In this document: piece by piece, positions 33,810-42,021 of the stretch
Layout of the letters: every line of letters starts with the position of its first letter
Numbering within the stretch: the first letter of the stretch is position 1
NCBI GenBank assembly: GCA_964529715.1
Contig: CAZGXI010000005.1
Coordinates: forward strand, 62,001 to 126,000
Length of the DNA: 64,000 nucleotides
Direction of reading: 5' to 3'
Origin: CAZGXI01 sp964529715
GTDB taxonomy: Bacteria > Chloroflexota > Anaerolineae > Aggregatilineales > Ch27
Position numbers and translations under genes: made by a program
The notes under the pieces: generated by a model
The model's database searches: none
Told to the model about the DNA's origin: nothing
What the model saw: the letters and a program-made list of their open reading frames with translations, nothing else

Positions 33810-35618
33810 ATGGATAGATCACACATTCGCAATTTTTGCATTATTGCGCATATCGATCATGGTAAGAGTACACTGGCCGACCGCCTGCTCCAACTGACTG
33901 GCACGGTCGCCGAGCGGGACATGCATGAGCAACTGTTGGACAGCATGGACCTGGAGCGCGAACGTGGCGTGACGATCAAGGCATCGGCGGTGCGCATGTT
34001 ATATCAGGCGGACGATGGCGAGCAGTATGAGATCAACCTGATCGATACGCCAGGCCATGTGGATTTTTCCTACGAGGTCAGCCGGGCGCTTCAGGCGTGT
34101 GAGGGCGCAGTGCTTGTCGTAGACGCTACACAGGGCGTCGAGGCGCAAACGCTGGCGAATCTCTACATGGCGCTAGATAACGATCTGGAGATCATCCCAG
34201 TTGTTAACAAGATCGACCTGGCTTCTGCCCGCCCAGACGAAGTAGCTCAGGAACTCGAAGACCTGTTGGGCATCCCGGCAGAGGATGTGATCCCGATTTC
34301 GGCCAAAGCCGGTACGAATGTGCACGCCGTATTAGAAGCAGTCGTTCAGAAAGTGCCGCCGCCCAAAGGCGATCCCGCGCTTCCCGCACGCGCATTGATC
34401 TTCGACTCGCATTACGACTCGTACAAGGGGGTGGTCGTCTACGTGCGGGTGTTCGACGGCGCGTTCGGCCAGGCAGATCGTCTGCGGCTGATGTCTACTG
34501 GCGCGCTGGTCGAACCGATTGAGATCGGCGTGTTCACGCCGAATATGAAGCCGACGGGCCGTCTGGAAGCGGGCGAGGTGGGTTACGTGGCGACCGGCCT
34601 CAAGACGGTGCGAGAGGCTCGTGTGGGCGACACGCTGACGCTGGCCCGTGACGGCGCCGATGAGCCGCTGCCGGGGTATCAGCAGGTTAAGCCGATGGTG
34701 TTTGCTGGACTGTATCCGACCGAGGGCGAGGATTACGACGCGCTGCGCGACGCGCTGGAGAAATTGCAGCTCAACGATGCCTCGCTGGTTTACCAGCCAG
34801 AGACTTCTCAGGCGCTCAATTTCGGCTTCCGGGCCGGCTTTCTCGGCCTGTTCCATATGGATATTGTTCAGGAACGCCTGGAACGCGAGTACGACCTGGA
34901 CCTGGTCATCACGGCGCCCAGTGTCGAATACGAAGTACTGTTGCGCAATGGCGAGACGATCCGTATCGATAGCCCGGCGGACTTGCCCGACGAGAGCACC
35001 ATCGCCGAGGTCCGCGAACCCTGGATGAAGATCGAAATCTTCACGCCGCAGGAATACATCGGGCCGATCATGGAACTCGTGCGTACCAAGCGGGGTGTCT
35101 ACCTCGCAATGGAATACATCGACAGCAAGCGCGTCATGCTGACCTACCGCATTCCCCTGTCTGAGTTGATTGTAGACTTCTACGACAAACTCAAGAGCCT
35201 GTCGCGCGGCTATGCCAGCTTGGACTACCGCTTCGACGGCTACGAAGCCGACGATCTGGTGAAGTTGGATGTGCTGGTCAACCAGCAGCCAGTGGATGCG
35301 CTGGCGATGATCGTGCACCGGGATATGGCTTACCACAAAGGGCAGCGTTTGGTGAGCAAGCTCAAGCGGCTCATCCCGCGCCAGTTGTTTGAGGTGCCGA
35401 TCCAGGCAGCGGTGGGTAAGAAGATCATCTCGCGGGCCAATGTCAAAGCTACCCGCAAGGATGTGCTTGCTAAGTGTTACGGCGGCGACATCACACGCAA
35501 GAAGAAACTGCTGGAGAAACAGAAAAAGGGCAAAAAGCGCCTCAAGATGATCGGCAACGTCGAGGTGCCGCAGGAAGCCTTTATGGCTGTCTTGCGATTG
35601 GACGAGGACGAAGAATAA
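33810..35618 (+). CDS. lepA: Elongation factor 4 (LepA)
   Basis: 602 residues with the full EF4 layout: GTPase G1 AHIDHGKSTLADR, G2/G3 region ERGVTIKA and DTPGHVDF, G4 NKIDL; domain II; EF-G-like domains III and V; and the LepA-specific C-terminal domain (KVLAKCYGGDITRKKKLLEKQKKGKKR region). It binds ribosomes and affects initiation or back-translocation. 602 residues is typical of the family. No strong ribosome binding site precedes the ATG, though the start is fixed by the conserved N-terminus RNFCIIAHIDHGKST. Confidence 0.97.
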   Translation: MDRSHIRNFCIIAHIDHGKSTLADRLLQLTGTVAERDMHEQLLDSMDLERERGVTIKASAVRMLYQADDGEQYEINLIDTPGHVDFSYEVSRALQACEGAVLVVDATQGVEAQTLANLYMALDNDLEIIPVVNKIDLASARPDEVAQELEDLLGIPAEDVIPISAKAGTNVHAVLEAVVQKVPPPKGDPALPARALIFDSHYDSYKGVVVYVRVFDGAFGQADRLRLMSTGALVEPIEIGVFTPNMKPTGRLEAGEVGYVATGLKTVREARVGDTLTLARDGADEPLPGYQQVKPMVFAGLYPTEGEDYDALRDALEKLQLNDASLVYQPETSQALNFGFRAGFLGLFHMDIVQERLEREYDLDLVITAPSVEYEVLLRNGETIRIDSPADLPDESTIAEVREPWMKIEIFTPQEYIGPIMELVRTKRGVYLAMEYIDSKRVMLTYRIPLSELIVDFYDKLKSLSRGYASLDYRFDGYEADDLVKLDVLVNQQPVDALAMIVHRDMAYHKGQRLVSKLKRLIPRQLFEVPIQAAVGKKIISRANVKATRKDVLAKCYGGDITRKKKLLEKQKKGKKRLKMIGNVEVPQEAFMAVLRLDEDEE

Positions 35619-35635
35619 CCTCTGGACCTTAGGTC

Positions 35636-35727
35636 CGGTGATCCCCTAAGGTGGTGACACTCTACGGCGACTAAAGCCACGTAGCTCACCTGCCCAGAAT
35701 GCAGGTGCTGGGTGCGGCGGGCTAAAA
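35636..35727. repeat. Hairpin-rich REP-like intergenic element
   Basis: Between the lepA stop and the strong terminator there are several small palindromes in series: ACCTTAGG/CCTAAGGT (flanking TCCGGTGATCC), CTACGG...CCACGTAG around GACTAAAG, and CACCTGC/GCAGGTG around CCAGAAT. The CGGCGACTAAAGCC-type core is reminiscent of REP/RAYT-linked palindromes that recur in many bacterial genomes. No other copy is in this window, so the repeat nature cannot be confirmed. Confidence 0.35.
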
Positions 35728-35762
35728 CAGGTCAGCGGCGGATTTGGTCCGCCGCTGACCTG
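35728..35762. terminator. Bidirectional terminator between lepA and cinA
   Basis: Perfect 15-bp stem: CAGGTCAGCGGCGGA (35728-35742) and TCCGCCGCTGACCTG (35748-35762), five-base loop TTTGG. It lies between the convergent lepA and cinA and is the longest perfect hairpin in the window. Confidence 0.75.
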
Positions 35763-35777
35763 GAGATACATAGGTTT

Positions 35778-36980
35778 TTAGCCGGATACTGCCTGCCGCT
35801 CGTGCAGCCAGCGCCAGGCCAGGGCCATGCCCCAGGTGCTGGCCCAGATCGGCAGTGGGGTGCTGCCGTCGTCGAAGCGATAAAAGCGTCCCAGCACCCC
35901 TTCTGGCGTCAGCACGGTGACGGAGGTTCCCTCTTGATGTGTAACCACCGCAATGCCTAGCGGCGCATGGAAGGTTTCGCAGGCATGACGTGCTGCCTGC
36001 TGCCCGATTTCCTCCTGAGAAGCGGTGGCATTGACGCCGAGGGATTGGCAGAGCGTTTGTTCGTCGGGGAACTGTTCCACGCCGGCCAGCACATCCATAC
36101 CGCCCGGTACACCTGCCAGCCGTTCGTCGAGCCGGTTGCCGATCCCGGTCTCGCTGATCGCTACCTTGAGATGGTGTTCCTGTAACAGGTGCACCAGGGC
36201 ATCTTCAATCGCCTGCTTTTCGACGCCGTAGATAAACTGGCCCACCCGCGCCCGCACCTGGGCCTCGATTTCGGCGATCATCCGGTCGGCAGTGGCCTCG
36301 TCCGGCGCTTTGGCTGTGATGCGGATGTCCGTCTGTCCGGTGTGTGCGGCCAGGCCGACGGTCGGGTTGCTGAGGGTCATCAGGTCGGTGATGGCCTCGT
36401 CGATGTGGCTTTCGCCGATGCCTGCCGTTCGCAAGACGCGCGCCTTGATCACCTCGGTCAACCCAAGTCGGTCGCGCAGGTAAGGGATCACGGCGGTTTC
36501 CAGCAGGTGTTTCATCTCGCGGGGCACGCCGGGCAAGCTGATCACGACGCCGCGTTCGCTCTCCACGATGAAACAAGGAGCCGTGCCGACCGGGTTCTCA
36601 ACCGGGATGGCTCCGTCGGGGATATAGGCCTGCTGACGGTTGTTTTCGCTCATGCGGGAGCCGAAGCGGTTGAACCGCTCTGCGATTTGGTCCAGCAGGT
36701 CCTGACGAAAGACCAGTTTCCGACCAGTGGCGTCGGCAACTGCCTGCCGGGTCATGTCGTCAACCGTCGGGCCGAGGCCGCCCGTCGTAATAATAACGTC
36801 GGCGCGGTCTAGGGCCGTGCTGATGGCGCTGGCGATGCGCTGGCGATTATCGCCAACCGTTGTGGTGAAGTACAGGTTCAGGCCAATATCGCGCAGCCGC
36901 CGGGCGATGTGCGCGCTGTTCGTATCGACGATCTCGCCCAAAAGAAGTTCTGTGCCGATGCTGATGATTTCTGCGTTCAT
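35778..36980 (-). CDS. cinA: CinA-like protein with intact pyrophosphatase half and degenerate amidohydrolase half
   Basis: About 400 residues. The N-terminal MoaB-like/COG1058 half is well conserved (ISIGTELLLGEIVDTNSAHIARRL; TTGGLGPTVDDMTRQAVA), consistent with ADP-ribose/NMN-related pyrophosphatase activity. The C-terminal half (from ~250) should be the NMN amidohydrolase (PncC), but the expected ESCTGG is ISETGIGN, GGVVAY is AGVEQF and the GPGGG motif is missing, although the fold's helix pattern is still recognisable. Deamidation of NMN is therefore doubtful. Start ATG 36980 gives the standard MNAEIISIGTEL N-terminus; the frame continues upstream to 37043 without support. Confidence 0.88.
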   Translation of the reverse strand: MNAEIISIGTELLLGEIVDTNSAHIARRLRDIGLNLYFTTTVGDNRQRIASAISTALDRADVIITTGGLGPTVDDMTRQAVADATGRKLVFRQDLLDQIAERFNRFGSRMSENNRQQAYIPDGAIPVENPVGTAPCFIVESERGVVISLPGVPREMKHLLETAVIPYLRDRLGLTEVIKARVLRTAGIGESHIDEAITDLMTLSNPTVGLAAHTGQTDIRITAKAPDEATADRMIAEIEAQVRARVGQFIYGVEKQAIEDALVHLLQEHHLKVAISETGIGNRLDERLAGVPGGMDVLAGVEQFPDEQTLCQSLGVNATASQEEIGQQAARHACETFHAPLGIAVVTHQEGTSVTVLTPEGVLGRFYRFDDGSTPLPIWASTWGMALAWRWLHERQAVSG

Positions 36981-37065
36981 CGATTTCTTGCCATCAGGTT
37001 CTTCCAGGGTAGGGATTGGGGTATCCCTACAGCAGTGGATCATGGGGAAACTGTATCACTCTACG

Positions 37066-37094
37066 TTGCCATACGCCAGGGGGATGAGTATACT
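37066..37094 (+). promoter_or_regulatory. Promoter of the FHA-winged helix gene
   Basis: TTGCCA (37066-37071), 17-base spacer, TATACT (37089-37094), giving a leader of about 140 bases before ATG 37245. It lies in the 260-base gap between the divergent cinA and FHA genes; nothing else clear is seen in that gap. Confidence 0.55.
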
Positions 37095-37241
37095 GCATCT
37101 AATTCATTTGCGGATTGGCGGATTTCTATCGACAGTATGCAGCGCGTTAGCAGGGAGGAGCCAGTTCGGGCCTTGGCGGCGCACCCGACCTCATTGAACT
37201 TGCTTTGAGCCAGGCCGAACCTTTTTTCGAGGGAGTCTTCA

Positions 37242-37907
37242 GTGATGGCGAAAGCGGTCAACGAAAGACCCATCCTCACAATTGAGGAAGGCGAGCACGC
37301 CGGACAGCGTGTCGTCATTCAAGGGGAAAATTTCATCATCGGGCGCGGCGAGGAATGCGATCTGGTGCTTAACGAGCGCCAGATTTCCCGCCAACACGTG
37401 CGCATCTGGCGCGGAGAGCAGGGCTACTTCGTCGAGGACCTGGGCAGCAAGAACGGGACCTGGGTGAACCAGGAACCGCTGAAGCACAACCATCCCCGTC
37501 TGTTGGCTGACGGCGACCGTATCCAACTGGCGATGACGGTCCGTCTGGCGTTTACCGAGTCTGATGCGACGGTCGAACTATCCCTGGAGGCCGGGCGTCT
37601 GCAAAGTCGTCTGACCCTGGACCGGGATGCCCGACGGGTTTACATCGGCCAGCAGGAAGTCGTCCCGCCGCTCAGCCTGCCGCAGTATCGGCTGTTAGAG
37701 CTTCTGTTTGACGCCAAGAGTCGCATTTGCACGCGCGAAGAGGTTATCGAAGCCGTATGGCCTGAAGCGGTTGGGGAAGGCGTCAGCGAGCAGGCTATCG
37801 ACGCGCTGGTACGACGGCTGCGTGACCGCCTGGCCGAAGTAGACCCGCATCACCAGTACGTGGTTACGGTGCGTGGACACGGCTTCCGGCTGGACAACCC
37901 CAGTTAA
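37242..37907 (+). CDS. FHA domain fused to OmpR-type winged helix DNA-binding domain
   Basis: 221 residues. FHA domain at ~12-105: FIIGRGEECDLVLNERQISRQHVRIW with the phosphothreonine-binding R, S and N residues (SRQH, then LGSKNGTWVN). Winged helix domain at ~135-220: LSLPQYRLLELLFDAKSRICTREEVIEAVWP...AIDALVRRLRDRL...YVVTVRGHGFRL, typical of PhoB/OmpR effector domains. It would bind a pThr peptide and DNA, giving kinase-controlled transcription without a receiver domain. The Ser/Thr kinase at 53927 is a candidate input. GTG 37242 and ATG 37245 are adjacent possible starts after GAGGGAG. Its stop overlaps the convergent deaminase gene by four bases. Confidence 0.9.
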   Translation: MMAKAVNERPILTIEEGEHAGQRVVIQGENFIIGRGEECDLVLNERQISRQHVRIWRGEQGYFVEDLGSKNGTWVNQEPLKHNHPRLLADGDRIQLAMTVRLAFTESDATVELSLEAGRLQSRLTLDRDARRVYIGQQEVVPPLSLPQYRLLELLFDAKSRICTREEVIEAVWPEAVGEGVSEQAIDALVRRLRDRLAEVDPHHQYVVTVRGHGFRLDNPS

Positions 37908-39892
37908 GCCGTGTTGCGGCCTGTCGCCAGTTCCAGGTAATCGGCGCGCACGACCAGTTCTGGCGTGACGTTGACGGCTGCCAGGATTTCGCTCGCCAGT
38001 TCGGCTTTATATTCTGCATCGCGGGCCGACCAGGTGCGACTCTTGATCTCCAGAAAGGTGTCTGGACTGGCGGGGTGGTTCAACTCGTCCAGGTTGATAT
38101 AAAACAGCACGCCTTTGTAGAGGATATGCCAGCGCCGCCGTTTTTTCTCGACCGTGCGCTCGTAATCGGCCTGGAAGTACTCCCGGTAAAACCGCAGTGG
38201 GCGGTCTGCCGGCGCAAGAAATTGCGAGCGTGACAGCAGGATGGCTTTGGCAAATTCCCGTTCTTTGGTTGGCATGGTATAGGTCAGGCGACTGCGGACG
38301 TGTGTCACTTCCCCGTCGGGGCCGATGGTGTCGTCTTCCCGGTAGCGCACGCGGCCCTGTTTTTCGTCGTGGAACAAGAAATAAGTGTCGTATTGGCGAT
38401 AGTGAACATGCCGCACGATCTGGACGTCGCGGTTACTGAGGAAGGCTGTTATCGTGTTGAGATCGGGAAGGCGCGCTTTGACCTGGATTTCAAAGCTCTC
38501 TTCCTGTTCCAGGCCACCGATGGCGACCAGTTTGTTCAGCACGTTTCCTTCGCGGTCGATCAGGAAGGCGTCAATGCGCCGGGCGTAGTCGGCGGCGGCA
38601 GACCGCAAGGCAGTCTCGTCCAGGGTCAACAACTGACGGTCGCGCATCAGCCAGCGCCCATCACACATCACGTGGGCCACGTCGGTGCTTTTGGTGGCGT
38701 AGACGATCTGCGAGTAGATGGCGTTGGCGTCGCGCCGGAAGTGTGGAAAGTTGTGCAGGGGGGCATGGTCGATGGCGATCAGGTCCGCACGCTTACCGAC
38801 TTCCAGGCTGCCGGTCACGTCACCCAAAAAGAGGGCCTGGGCGCCCATGCGCGTTGCCATCGTGAGCGCCTCGCGGGCGGGCACAGCGGTCGGATCGGAG
38901 GCCGCATTTTTCGCCAGGATGGCCGCCAGCCGGATTTCCTCGAACATGTCCAGGTCGTTGTTGCTGGCCGGGCCGTCTGTGCCGATGCTGACCACCAGTT
39001 CGCGCTTGAGCATTTCTGCGACCGGCGCGATCCCGCTCGCCAGTTTAAGATTGCTGGTCGGGCAGTGGGCCACATGGGTGTCGCACTGGCGCATGGTGCG
39101 CATTTCATGCACGTCGATATGGACACAGTGGGCGGCCAATACTTTAGCGTACAGCAATCCCAATCCCTGCACCCAGGGCACGACCGCCATATCGTAGTCC
39201 CGGCGGCTTTCTTCGACTTCCTGGCGCGTTTCGGCAATGTGAGTCAGCAACGGCACGTCGAATTCGCGGGCGAGGTCGGCGCACGCGCGGAGTGTCTCAG
39301 CGGTGTTGGTGTAGGGTGCATGAGGCGCGACGGCGGGCGTGATCAGCGGGTGTCCCATCCATTCCTGAATGAAGCGTCGGGTATAGGCCAGGCTTTCTTC
39401 GTAGCTGTTAGCATCTGGCGATGGGAACTTGAGCACCGTCTGGCCGAGCACGGCACGCATCCCGGCGGCGGCAACCGCCTCGGCAATGTCGGCCTCATAG
39501 TAGTACATATCAGCAAACAGGGTGACGCCGCTGCGGATCATCTCTGCGCATCCCAGGGCTGCTCCCAGGCGACAGAATTCCGGGCTGACAAACTCGCGCT
39601 CGACTGGCATCATATAGCCCATCAGCCACACGTCCAGACGCAGGTCATCGGCCAGGCCGCGCAGCAGAACCATGGGGGCGTGGGTGTGGCCGTTTACCAG
39701 GCCCGGCATCACAATTTGCCCATCGCAATGGACCGTCTCATCTGCCTGGTAGTTTGCTGCCAGTTCATCGGCAGGCCCGACAGCTACGATCTGGTTCCCG
39801 CGCACGGCCACTGCGCCCTGGGGAAACACATCGTACTGCTCGTTCATGGTGAGCACGAGGCCGCCAATAATCAAGGTGTCAACGTGTTCCAT
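37904..39892 (-). CDS. SAH/MTA deaminase-like amidohydrolase fused to a CYTH domain
   Basis: About 662 residues. Residues 1-~445 form an amidohydrolase of the MtaD/TrzN class: H69-T-H71 (GLVNGHTHAPMVLLRG), the HIAET region, AHCVHID and GTDGPASNNDLDMFEEIR, the signature of S-adenosylhomocysteine/5'-methylthioadenosine deaminases. Residues ~465-650 form a CYTH domain: EIQVKARL (family ExExK with Q replacing the second E), RVRYRED, KKRRRWHI, YINLDEL and a terminal FLEIKSR. CYTH proteins bind triphosphates in a tunnel (adenylate cyclase IV, thiamine triphosphatase, inorganic triphosphatase). No stop or frameshift separates the two parts. ATG 39892 fits an MEHVDTLIIGG start with AGGAGACAGG upstream. 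Confidence 0.87.
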   Translation of the reverse strand: MEHVDTLIIGGLVLTMNEQYDVFPQGAVAVRGNQIVAVGPADELAANYQADETVHCDGQIVMPGLVNGHTHAPMVLLRGLADDLRLDVWLMGYMMPVEREFVSPEFCRLGAALGCAEMIRSGVTLFADMYYYEADIAEAVAAAGMRAVLGQTVLKFPSPDANSYEESLAYTRRFIQEWMGHPLITPAVAPHAPYTNTAETLRACADLAREFDVPLLTHIAETRQEVEESRRDYDMAVVPWVQGLGLLYAKVLAAHCVHIDVHEMRTMRQCDTHVAHCPTSNLKLASGIAPVAEMLKRELVVSIGTDGPASNNDLDMFEEIRLAAILAKNAASDPTAVPAREALTMATRMGAQALFLGDVTGSLEVGKRADLIAIDHAPLHNFPHFRRDANAIYSQIVYATKSTDVAHVMCDGRWLMRDRQLLTLDETALRSAAADYARRIDAFLIDREGNVLNKLVAIGGLEQEESFEIQVKARLPDLNTITAFLSNRDVQIVRHVHYRQYDTYFLFHDEKQGRVRYREDDTIGPDGEVTHVRSRLTYTMPTKEREFAKAILLSRSQFLAPADRPLRFYREYFQADYERTVEKKRRRWHILYKGVLFYINLDELNHPASPDTFLEIKSRTWSARDAEYKAELASEILAAVNVTPELVVRADYLELATGRNTA

Positions 39893-40001
39893 GTCGTCTA
39901 TGCCTGTCTCCTGAAAATTTGGGGGATTATAGCGCAGCTTGCGCACTTTTGCTTTGCAAAGCAAACTCATTCCGGCGCATTTTGCCGTTAAGGGGTGAAC
40001 C

Positions 40002-42020
40002 ATGCTCCGTCGAGAGTCCGTTTTTCGCTCGTTCTGGGTCGTCGAAGCGGGGGCCGTCGGGTGGTTTCTGGCGCAGGCGCTCCGCCTGTTGCCCGGCGCG
40101 CTGTATGCGCACATCTCCAGCGCAGATATCGTCCTGCGGTTGGGCGATCCCGGCCCAACCGTAGCGGGTGTGGTGTTGCCTGTGACGGCCCAGGCAGAAG
40201 TCGTGGCAGTCGCGGTAGCCCTGTTTGTTCCCCTGCTGGCCTTTTTGTTGGCAAGACGCGCCTTTGCCTTTCCATTGACGGCGGCGGCGGTCGCGGTGGG
40301 CCGGGTATTTATGACACTGGATGCGCCGTTTGTGAGGGTGCTGGGTGCCGCCATCACGGTTGCTGGGGCGATGCTGTACCTGGCTGCGACGGCCCGTCAG
40401 CAGCCTGCGCGCGCCTCCATCATGCTGACCCTCGGTTTCGGCCTCGACCAGATCGTCCGCGCGCTGGGGCAGACCTTCGATCCGACCTGGAGCGAGAGTT
40501 TTTTGGGGGTACAGACGGTGCTCTCGCTGCTGCTGTTCCTGGTGGCGGTGCTTCGCGTCGGGCGTTCTGGCGTGGCTAAACCGCCTTACGCAGGGATAAC
40601 GCCGGGCGGCGGAATCGCGTTGGGCGCGCTGCTCTTTTTGGAATGCGCGCTGTTGGCGCTGCCGAACGCCGTTGCGCGCTGGAGTGGCACCGACTATGCG
40701 GTTGTTGCGCCTGCCCTGGTGGTAGCGACGGCGTTGCCGCTGATCCCCGAAGTACGTGACGTGGCCCGCCGCTTTTTGACGTTGTTCGACCCTCAGTGGC
40801 GCGGCTGGCTGTGGCTGCTGACGCTCGGTCTGCTGCTGATCATCGGCAGCCGCTTTGACGGCGTGGGCGCGGCGGCGGCGCTGGTGCTGGCACAGTTGAT
40901 GGCGGTGCTGTCGTTCTGGTGGGTAATCAGCCCGGCGGAGGGTTCCCGACGCGACCTGACCGGCTTGGCGTTGGTGCTGGGATTGGTCACGTTCGTTGTT
41001 CTTGTGGGGGCAGACTTTTTCACTTACGAATATGCTTTTGTGCGCGATTTTGGTCAGGGTCTGGCCTGGCTGACTGCACTGCTGCGTGCCATGCGTGGCC
41101 TGGGATTGGCGGTGATGCTGGTCGCCGCCGCGCTGGCCTCGATTCCATTGATGGATCCGCAACGGCGTGTGCCCTGGCAGCGCGGACAGACGCACGAGGC
41201 GTGGTTTGGGGTGCTGCTGGCGGTGGTGAGCGCCATCGTTGTGATTCTGGCGACCTTGCCGCCCGACACGGCGTCAACGACCAACGCCGACCGCATTCGT
41301 GTGGCGACATATAACATTCATGGCGGCTACAGCCTCTACTTCGACTACAGCCTGCCCGCTATGGCGACCACGATCTCGGTCAGCGGTGCGGACGTGGCGA
41401 TGTTGCAGGAAGTCGAAGCCGGGCGGTTGACTTCCTACGGTGTAGATCAGGCGTTGTGGCTGGGCCGCCGTCTGAATATGCAGGTGCGCTATCTGCCGAC
41501 CAATGAGGCGTTGCAAGGGTTGGCTGTGTTGTCGCGTGTGCCGATTACCTTAGATGGCGGGGCGCTGCTCACGAGTCAAGGAATGCAGACCGGAGTCCAG
41601 CGCGTGCAGGTGCGGCCCGACGAGGGCGTGTTGGACGTTTACAACACCTGGCTGGGGCTGCTTTTTAACCCGGCGCAGATCGAACTTCAGGAGCAGGATC
41701 AGTGGCGACAGCTTGAGGAAACGCTGGCGTTGATCGCCGCCGACCATCCCGGCGGCGTGGTCGGGCGTGTTGTGTTGGGCGGGACATTCAATAACACACC
41801 AGGTTCACCCTTGTACAATCTCCTGGTGCAGACGGGCTTCAGTGATCCCTTTGATGGGATGTCCCCGGAACGTTCGGCGACGCTGTACCGGGGAGCAGGC
41901 ACCATTGCGCGGTTCGACTATTTATGGCTGCGTAACATCCTGCCGACGGGCCGCGCCGTGCTAGAGCAGGACGCTTCTGATCATCGGCTGGCAGTGGTGG
42001 AACTGAATCTTGCCCCGTAG
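40002..42020 (+). CDS. Multi-pass membrane protein with C-terminal endonuclease/exonuclease/phosphatase-like domain
   Basis: 672 residues. Around ten to twelve membrane helices fill residues 1-~425. The C-terminal ~240 residues have the EEP (DNase I-like) fold: IRVATYNIHGGYSLYF, GADVAMLQEVEAG, LAVLSRVPI, DYLWLRNI and a final SDHRLAVVEL. Two catalytic positions are altered: the NTHL His is Trp (YNTWLGL), and the GDFN Asp is Thr (LGGTFNNTPGS). Related membrane-EEP proteins may act on phospholipid or GPI-like substrates in other lineages, but with these changes activity is doubtful. It converges on the rnc gene with a one-base gap. Confidence 0.83.
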   Translation: MLRRESVFRSFWVVEAGAVGWFLAQALRLLPGALYAHISSADIVLRLGDPGPTVAGVVLPVTAQAEVVAVAVALFVPLLAFLLARRAFAFPLTAAAVAVGRVFMTLDAPFVRVLGAAITVAGAMLYLAATARQQPARASIMLTLGFGLDQIVRALGQTFDPTWSESFLGVQTVLSLLLFLVAVLRVGRSGVAKPPYAGITPGGGIALGALLFLECALLALPNAVARWSGTDYAVVAPALVVATALPLIPEVRDVARRFLTLFDPQWRGWLWLLTLGLLLIIGSRFDGVGAAAALVLAQLMAVLSFWWVISPAEGSRRDLTGLALVLGLVTFVVLVGADFFTYEYAFVRDFGQGLAWLTALLRAMRGLGLAVMLVAAALASIPLMDPQRRVPWQRGQTHEAWFGVLLAVVSAIVVILATLPPDTASTTNADRIRVATYNIHGGYSLYFDYSLPAMATTISVSGADVAMLQEVEAGRLTSYGVDQALWLGRRLNMQVRYLPTNEALQGLAVLSRVPITLDGGALLTSQGMQTGVQRVQVRPDEGVLDVYNTWLGLLFNPAQIELQEQDQWRQLEETLALIAADHPGGVVGRVVLGGTFNNTPGSPLYNLLVQTGFSDPFDGMSPERSATLYRGAGTIARFDYLWLRNILPTGRAVLEQDASDHRLAVVELNLAP

Positions 42021-42021
42021 T

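Noticed and set aside
38300..39991. A 563-residue open frame on the plus strand opposite the deaminase-CYTH gene
   Set aside because: It is a shadow of the deaminase gene, with no family features; the minus-strand protein has clear motifs.
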